Of a stretch of DNA of 64,000 nucleotides, positions 41,117 through 50,100 are shown piece by piece. The stretch comes from Streptomyces sp. CB02400. GTDB taxonomy: Bacteria; Actinomycetota; Actinomycetes; Streptomycetales; Streptomycetaceae. The number at the start of each line of letters is the position of its first letter. Position 1 is the first letter of the stretch. The position numbers and the translations under genes are program-made. The stretch covers positions 1 through 64,000 of the forward strand of contig NZ_LIWB01000014.1 in NCBI RefSeq assembly GCF_001905725.1, given 5' to 3'. A model generated the notes under the pieces. It was not told the origin of the DNA and made no database searches. It saw only the letters and a list, made by a program, of their open reading frames with translations.

Positions 41117-44100
41117 ATGAACGCCGTAACGCTGCTGGACGTCCTGCTGGACGCCGCCCGCCGTGCCCCCGACCAGGTGGTCGTCCATGTCCGGGGGGAC
41201 GGCGGGGAAACGCCCGTCACCTTCCGGCGGCTGCTGGAGGACTCCTTGCGTGTCGCGGGCGGTTACCGTGACGCGGGAGTCGCGCCGGGCACCTGTGTGC
41301 CGGTGGTCGCGGACCGCGGTGAGGACTTCCAGCCCCTGTTCTGGGGCGCGGTCGCGGCCGGTCTGGTGCCGGTGCCGCTGGCGCCCGACGTGCGGCGGGT
41401 CCGTCCCGTGTGGGAGCACCTCGGGCGTCCCCCGGTGGCGGTGGACGAGGCTTGCGCGGACGTGGCCGGTCAACTCCCCGAGGACGCCCGGGTGCTGCGG
41501 CTGGAGGAGCTGAGGACGTCCTCCGCCGTCGAGTCGCCCGCCACCGCCGCCCCGGACGACCTGGCGTTCCTGCAGTTCTCCTCCGGCAGCACCGGGGCGC
41601 CCAAGGGCGTGGAGCTGACCCACGCCGCCGTGCTGGCCAACCTCCGCCAGCTGACCGGGGCCGCCGCGCTCACCGACCGGGACGTGGTGGTGAGCTGGAT
41701 GCCGTACTTCCACGACATGGGACTCATCGGCACCCATCTGGCGCCGCTCGCCGCGCGGGCCAAGCAGGTGCGGATCGCCCCGCTGTCGTTCGCGAAGAAC
41801 CCCCGGCTGTGGTTCGAGGTGGCCGCCGCGCACCGGGCCACCCTGCTGTCCGCCGCGAACTTCGCCCTGGCGCTGACCGTCCGCCGGGTCCCCGAGGAGG
41901 TGTTCGCCGGGCTCGATCTGAGCACGGTGCGGCTGCTCCTGGTGGGCGCCGAGCCGATCTCGGCGACGGTGTGGCGGGACTTCGCCGCCCGGACCCGGCC
42001 GTCCGGGCTCGACCCCCGGGCGGCGACGCCCGTGTACGGGCTGGCCGAGGCGACCCTGGCCGTCGCGTTCCCTCCGCCGGACGAGGTGGCCGTGCCCGTC
42101 GCCCTGGAGCGTGCCGCGCTCAGCCGAGGGCGGGCGGTGGAGCGGGAGCCGGGCGGTGATGCCGTGGAGTTGATGGACGTGGGGCTGCCGGTGCCGGGGT
42201 GCTCGGTGCGTGTCACCGACGACCGGGGACGTCCGCTGGGCGACCGGCGGGTGGGGCATGTCGAGGTGCGTGGTCCGCAGGTCGCCCGTGGGTACCACGG
42301 TCTGCCGGAGGCGACGGCCGCCGCCTTCGCCGACGGCTGGCTGCGCACCGGTGACCTCGGTTTCCTGCGGGACGGCCGGCTGTGTGTCAGCGGCCGTCAC
42401 AAGGACGTGCTCTTCGTCAACGGCCGTACGTTCCACGCCCCGGACATGGAGGAGGTCGCGGCGGCCACGCCCGGGGTGCCGCCGGGGACGACGGTGGTGG
42501 TCGGGTCGACCGACCCGGTGACCGGCGGGGAGCGGGTGGTGGTGTTCGTGGCCTGGGCCCGGCCGCCGCGTTCGGCGGCCGGGGTGCTGGACCGGGTCGC
42601 GGGGCGGGTGCGGGCGGCGCTGGGCCACGACGACGTGCGGGTGTTCGCGCTGCCGCCGTCCGCCTTCCCGCGCACGACCAGTGGCAAGGTGCGGCGGCAG
42701 CGGATGCGGTCGCGGTTCGAGGAGGGGGCGTACCGGCCCACGGCCGCCTCCGGGGCGGCCCCGACGAGCCAGGAGCCGCCGCGGCCGTCCGGGGGCCCGG
42801 TGCCGGTGCCCCGCTCCCGCGCGGAGGTGCGGGGCGTGGTGCGGGAGGTCTGGGCGAAGGTGCTGGGGATACCGGAGCCGTCGTTCGGGGACCGGGACCG
42901 GTTCGCCGAGCTGGGCGGCGGCTCGCTCAAGGCGATGGAGGCGCTCGCCGAGCTGGAACGGGCGCTGGACGTGACGCTCGGGCCGGCCGTGATGCGCGAC
43001 GACACGGTGGCCGCCCTCACCGACCACCTCCTGGACGCGGCGGGGCGACAGGTGTCCGAGCGGCGGGGGACCGGGGACGGTACGTCGTCCCGGGGCCCGG
43101 AGACCGCCGTGGTGGGGCTGGCCTGCCGGTTCCCCGGCGCGGGTACGCCGGAGGAGTTCTGGGAGCTGCTCACCGCCGGCCGCGACGCCGTGACGGAGGT
43201 GCCCGCGGGCCGCTGGGGCACGGCCGGGGCGGCGGCGGAGGAGGACGGGCGGTGGGGTGCCTTCCTGGACGACCCCGCCGCCTTCGACGCCGGGCACTTC
43301 GGGATCGGTGCCGAGGAGGCGCGCGCGCTCGACCCGCAGGCACGGATCTTCCTCGAACTCGCCCACGAGGCGCTGGAACGCGCCGGGTACGCCGGGCCGC
43401 GCCGCCGCGGCCTGCGGATCGGCGTCTTCGCCGCCGTCGGCGACAGCGGCTACCGGCAGATCCTCGCCGACGCCGCCCTCGGTACCGCCCCGCCGGCCGA
43501 GTCCGCTCTGACCGGCAACCTCCCCAACCTCGTCGCCGCCCGCGTGGCGCACTGTCTCGACCTGGACGGCCCGGCGCTGGCCGTGGACACCGCCTGCTCC
43601 TCGGGCCTGGTGGCCCTGCACCTGGCCCGGCGCAGCCTCGCGGACGGCGAGTGCGACCTCGCGGTCGTCGGCGGCGTCAACCTGCATCTGACCCCGGCCG
43701 CGCACCGCTCCCTGGAGGCGGCGCAGGCCCTGTCGCCGACCGGGCGCAGCCGCGCCTTCGGCTCGGCGGCCGACGGGTTCGTACCGGGCGAGGGCGGGGC
43801 GGCACTCGTCGTACGGCGGCTGGCGGAGGCCCACCGTGACGACGACACGGTGCTCGCCGTCGTCCGCGGCACCGCCGTCAACAACGACGGTACGTCGCTG
43901 AGTCTGATGGCGCCCAATCCGCTGCGCCAGCGGGAGGTGATCACCCTGGCCCACCGGGACTGCGGCGTCGACCCGGCGTCGGTGACCTACGTCGAGGCGC
44001 ACGGCACGGGCACGGCCGTCGGCGACCCGATCGAACTGCGGTCCCTGGCCCATGCCTTCCCGCCCCGCCCGGACGGCCGGCCCCGGCTGCTCGGTTCGGT

Positions 44101-47100
44101 GAAGACCAACATCGGGCATCTGCTGAACGCGGCGGCGCTGCCCTCGCTGGTGAAGGTCCTCCTGGCCCTCGGCCACGGCCGGCTGCCCGCCTCGCTGCAC
44201 CACGCCCCGCCCTCCCCCGCGGTGGAACGGTCCGGGTTCGCCCTCGTCACCGAGCCGACCGACTGGGAGTCGGTCGGGCCGCGCAGGGCGGGCGTCAACG
44301 CCTTCGGCTTCGGCGGCACCAACGCGCACGCCGTCCTGGAGGAGGCCCCGCCCGCGCCGGTGCGCACCGCGCGCCGGGCGGGCGACGGCCCTCGTCTGCT
44401 GACCCTTTCGGCGGGCAGCGCGGAGGGGCTGGAGGCGTGGGTGTCGCGGCTCGCGGAGCATCTGCGCGAGCACCCGGAGCTCGACGAGGCCGACGTCTGC
44501 GCGACGGCCGGTGCGGCACGGGACGAGCGGCCCCACCGTCTCGCGATCGTCGCCGACGGCGACCTGCCAGAACGGCTCACCGCGGCGTGCACGGCGCGGC
44601 AGGGCGCGATCACCGGGACGGTGACGCACCGGCCCCGGACCGTCTTCGTCCTGCCCGGTCAGGGCGGCCTGCGGCCGGGTCCGGGCGCGGCGCTGTACGC
44701 CACGGCGCCGGTGTACCGCGCCACGCTCGACGAGGCGTCGGCGGTCGTCGGAAGGGTGTGCGGGCGGGAGCTGACGGACTGGTGCGTCGACGGCGACGTG
44801 GCCGAGGACGACCTGGCCGCGACGGAGGTGGCGCAGCCGCTGCTGGTCGCGCACGGTGTCGCCCTCGCCCGGCAACTGACCGCCTGGGGCGTACGGCCCG
44901 ACGCGGTCGTCGGACACAGCGTCGGCGAACTCGCGGCCGCCTGCGTGGGCGGGATGCTGTCCCTGCGCGAGGCGGTGACGTTCGCGGCGGAACGGGGCCG
45001 GCTCATGGGCGGGTCGACCGCACCGGGTGCCATGGCGGCCGTACTGGGCGCCGAGGAACGGGAGGTGTCCGCCCTGGTGGACGCCTCCGGGGGTGAACTG
45101 GCGGTCGCGGCGTACAACGGGCCGGGCCGGCTGGTGATCTCCGGCACCCCCGACGCGGTCCGCGAGGCGTCACGACGGCTCACCGAACGGGACGCGGTCG
45201 TCCGTCCGTTGCGAGTGTCGCGCGCCTTCCACTCCCCGCTGATGGAGCCGGTCGCCCAGGCCCTGTCGGACGCGGCCCGCGAACTGACCCCGACGGCACC
45301 CACGACACCGGTGATGAGCACACTCACCGCCGCATGGCAGCCCTCGATGACCCCGGTCCACCTACGCGAACACGCCTTGCGGCCGGTGCGGTTCGACCGC
45401 GCGGTGACGCGCCTGGTGGAGGAGGGCTACGACACGTTCGTGGACCTCGGTCCGACCCGGACGATGGCGGCGGATGGCGATGTCTTCGTGGTGTCCGCGG
45501 TCGAAGCCCCGGACGGAGCACGGGAGTTGCTGGAGACCGTGGCACAACTGTGGACCCGGGGCGTACCGGTGGACCGCACGACCCTCGACAAAGGCAGCCG
45601 CCGAGTACCTCTGCCGCCCTACCCGTACCAGCGACGCAGGTACTGGCCCGAACCCACAGCGCAGGACTTGCTGCACGACATCGTGTGGCAGAACACGCCC
45701 TCCGCGGGCAGTCGTGCCGCTGGGGCGATGGGGGTCCCCCCGCTCGAGCGGAGCCGAGAGTGGGGGAGGGTGGGCGCGACGGCACCTCGCAAGCGCCGAG
45801 CAGCGCAACCCCACCCCCGGCCCGCTCCGACGCACCCCGCCGTTGCAGTCACCGGCGCGGATCCGGCAGCGGTACGCCGACTGGCAGACCGACTCGCCGC
45901 CCAAGAAGCGGATGCCGTCGAGACCCCGGACACCGTGATCCTGCTCGCCGACACGACCCGACCGCAAACGGCGGCGGACCTGTCCCAGCACCAGCACCAG
46001 GCAGTCACGGCACTACACGAAGCACTCGCCCTGCTCGACCGCACCGGCGCCCGCCGCCTGCTGGTGGTGACCCAGGACGCACACGTCACGGGCCACAACG
46101 CAGAGCGCCCGAACCCCGCCCAGGCGATCCTCGGCGGACTCGCCCTGGCCGTGCCCCAGGAATCCACGGGGGTGATCGCGAACTGGATCGACCTCTCCTC
46201 CCTCGACGACGAGGAGCAGCACCTGCGGGCGCTGCTCGCCGAGACATCGGCGCCGCAGGCGGAAGGAGCCGTCGCCTGGCGGGCCGGGCAGCGCTCGGTG
46301 CGGACCGTCGTGCCACGCACCGGGGAACACCCGGCCCGCACGGCCCTGTTGCCCGCCGACGGCACGTTCCTGATCACGGGCGGCGCCGGAGGCATCGGCT
46401 CCGCACTGGCCCGGCAACTCGCGAACAGGGCCCGTCCCGTCCTCGTACTGGCAGGACGCTCCCCCCACCCGCCCCAGGGTCTCCTCGAAGAACTCACCGC
46501 ACTCGGCGCCGACGCCCGCTATGTCACGGCCGACCTCACCGTCCCCGACGACGTCGAACGACTCGTCGCCGGCCTCCCTCCGCTGGACGCCGTCTTCCAC
46601 GCGGCCGGAGTCGCCCGGCCCGGCAGTCTGCGCGGAACGGACGTGCGGGAGACGGTCGACGCGCTGGGCGCGAAGACGCTCGGCACCGTCCTGCTGGCCG
46701 AGGCGCTGGACCGGCACGGACAACGCCCGGGAGTGTGTGTCGCGTTCTCGTCGGTGTCGTCGGTGCTGCCCGGCCTGGCAGGCGCCCTGGGCGCGTACGC
46801 GGCGGCGAACGCCTTCCTCGACTCCTTCGCCGGGGCCGAGCGGCGGGCGGGCCGCCCGTGGTTGTCGGTGAACCTCGGGCCGTTCGGCGAGACGGGCCTC
46901 GCCGCCGGGGGCGCCGACGGCCTCGCGACCGCCGCGGGCCGGCCGCTGGCGACGGCGCCCGCACTGGCGGCCCTGCGGTCGGCCTGCGGCACGGACATGG
47001 CACAACTGGTCCTCGCCGATCTGACACCCGCGGCACCCCCGGCCGCCCCGATGCCGCCGCCCACGGCCGACGGAACAAGCAGTCGGACCCCGGCCTCCTC

Positions 47101-50100
47101 CGGTACGGCCGCCGTACTGCGGGAGCTGCTGGCGCGGTCCCTCGACGTCCCGCCGGCGGCGGTCGACGACGACACGCCGTTCCTGACCCTCGGCCTGGAC
47201 TCGCTGGGCGCCGTCGATCTCGTCAAACGGCTGGAGCGGAAGCTGGGGCGGTCCCTGCCCACCACCCTCTTCTTCGAACACCGGACCGTGCGCGAACTAG
47301 CCGCCCACCTCGACGACCGGGCCCCGGACCGCCCGGACCACTCGGACGGCGAGCCCTTCGACCTGACGCCCGTCCAGCTCGCGCTCCACACCAGCAGCCT
47401 GCTCCACCCGGACGTCCCGGCGCGCGGTCATCTGCGGCTGACGGTCCGCGGCCCGCTCGACACCGGCGTCCTCGGCCGGGCGCTGGCACACCTGGCGGAA
47501 CGGCACGGCATGCTGCGACTGCGGGTGGACACCTCGGGCGCGCGGCCGACGCAGCGGGTGGCGGCGCCGGTTCCGGTGGCGGACTGGTACGAGGTGCGGG
47601 ACTGCGCCGCCGAGGACCTGGCCGGCACCGAGTCCGCCGTGTGCAACCGGCCCTTCGATCTGACGGCGGGTCCGCCGGTACGCGCCGTGCTGCTCCGCCA
47701 GGAGCCGGAACTCGCCCATCTGCTGCTGGTCGTGCACCATGCGGCCGCCGACGGGTACAGCCTCAACGTCCTCGTCGAGGAACTGTGGACCTCGTACACC
47801 GCGCTGTGGCACGGAGAGCCCGCACCACGGCCGACGTCACCGGCGCCGGACTTCGCACGGTACGCGGCGAGCACGCGGCATTCCGGTGTGCCGGATGCCG
47901 TCCGGCGCTATTGGACGGAGCGTCTCGCCGTGCGCGGTGCGCCACTGCGGCTGCCCTACGACGGTGATCCCGACGCTCCCGCGACCGGCCCGATCGTGCA
48001 GCACCACGGCGCGTTCGACGCGGAGTCGAGTGCCGGTCTCGAACGGCTCGCCGCCGCGCACGGCGTGTCCCTGTTCCATCTGCTCCTCGCCGCGTACGTG
48101 CGCTGTCTCGCGCGGTGGACGGGGCGCCGGGACGTCGCCGTGAACGTGGCCAGGGCGGGTCGCGAGGACCGCTTCGACGGGGTGGACCGGCTCGTCGGTC
48201 CGCTCGCCGACACCCTGCCGCTGCTGTGCGAGGTGGACGGCGAGGAGCCGGTCGTGACGCTGGCGGAACGGTTGCGCCGGCTGTGGCTGGAGAGCGAGCG
48301 GCACGCCGGGGTGAGCAGTCTGGACCTGGCCGGGATGCTGCCCGGCGCCGGCGCCGGGCCCCGCACGGTGAGCCCGGCGGGCTTCAGCTTCGCCCGGTTC
48401 CCGGCCGCGGCGGCACCCGGCTGCCCGGTGGAGGTGGGGGCGACCGCGGCCGGCACCGGGTCGGCGACGACCCGGCTGTCCCTGCTGTGCTGGGCGGACG
48501 GTCCGGTGCTGCGCGTGTCGTGGAACTTCCCGGCACCGCTGTTCGAGCGGGCCACCGTGGCACGTCTGGACCGGGAGTTCCGGGAGGAGCTGGCGGCGTT
48601 CGTGCCCATGCCCGGACCGGCGCCGTCCGCGCTGCCCGACGGGCGCCTCCCCCTGGTCACCCGGCTGCTCGACCGGTTCCGTGCGCGTCCCGGCGCGACC
48701 GCCGTCGACGCCGGGGAGGCGTCCCTCACGTACGGGGAACTCGACCGTGCCTCCGCCGCCCTCGCGGCACGGCTGCGTGCTCACGGCGTCCGTCCGGGCG
48801 ATCTGGTCGGGCTGCTGACCGAGCCGGGCGTGGACACGGTGGTGGGTGTGGTGGGCATCCTGCGGGCCGGGGCCGGCTGGGTCCCGCTGGATCCGGAGCA
48901 TCCCCGGGCGCGGCTGACCGATCAGCTGACCCGTACGGGCGCCTCCACGGTGGTGTGCCACTCCCCCACCCTGCGCCTCGCCCAGGCCCTGAACGGCGTA
49001 CGGACGGTGGCGGCCGACGGCCCGTCGGACGACGACGGCCGTACCGCCGACGTCGCGCCGGATCCCGGGGCGGTCGCGTACGTCATCTTCACCTCCGGGT
49101 CGACGGGGCGCCCGAAGGCGGTGCCGGTCACCCACCGGGCGATGGAGAACTACCTCGACTGGGCCGTCGACACCTTCGGCTACGGCCCCGACGACCGTCT
49201 CGCGCAGACTGCGTCGCCGTGCTTCGACGCCTCGGTGCGCCAGTTGCTCGCACCGCTGATGGTGGGCGGCACCGTGGTGACCGTGCCCAGGCACCTGCTG
49301 CGGGACCCCGAGCTGTTGCTGGCGCGTGTGGAGCGGGCGCGGGTGACCGTGTGGAGTTCCGTTCCGACGCTGTGGGAGCAGCTGCTGTCGGCCGCCGAGG
49401 CACGGGCGGGGCAGGGGGTGGCGCCGGTGGACCTGTCGGCGCTGCGCTGGGTGCACGTCGGCGGTGAGGCGCTGCCCGTGGAGCATGTGCGCCGCTGGTT
49501 CGACCTGTTCGGGAGCGGCACGCGCGTCGCGAATCTGTACGGGCCGACCGAGACGACCGTCAACGCCACCTGCCACATCATCGAGGCACGCCCGGGTGAC
49601 GAGGTACGGCGGCTGCCGATCGGGCGGCCCGCGGCCGGTGCCCTGCTGGAGGTGGTCGACGCCGACGGTGCCGTGTGCGGGGCGGGCGAGGCCGGGGAGC
49701 TGCTCATCTCGGGCACCGGCCTGACCTCCGGCTATCTGGGCGAACCGGAGCTGACCGCGCGGGCGTTCACGACGCGCGGGGGGCGGCGCTGGTATCGCAG
49801 CGGGGACCGGGTGCGCCGGTCGGCGGACGGCGTCCTGGAGTTCCTGGGGCGGGTCGACGACCAGGTGAAGATCCGCGGGAACCGGGTGGAGCCGGGAGAG
49901 GTGGAGGCGGCGCTGCAGACCTGTCCCGGTGTCGGGCGGGCCGTGGTGCTCGCGCACGGGGGGCGGCTGCTCGCCTTCGTCACCACCCGGGCGGGGGCGG
50001 AACGGCCGGTCGCGGGTGAGGTGCGCCGGCATCTGGCCGGGTTGCTGCCGTCGTACATGGTCCCGGCGCGGATCACGTTCGTCGACGCGCTGCCGCTGAC

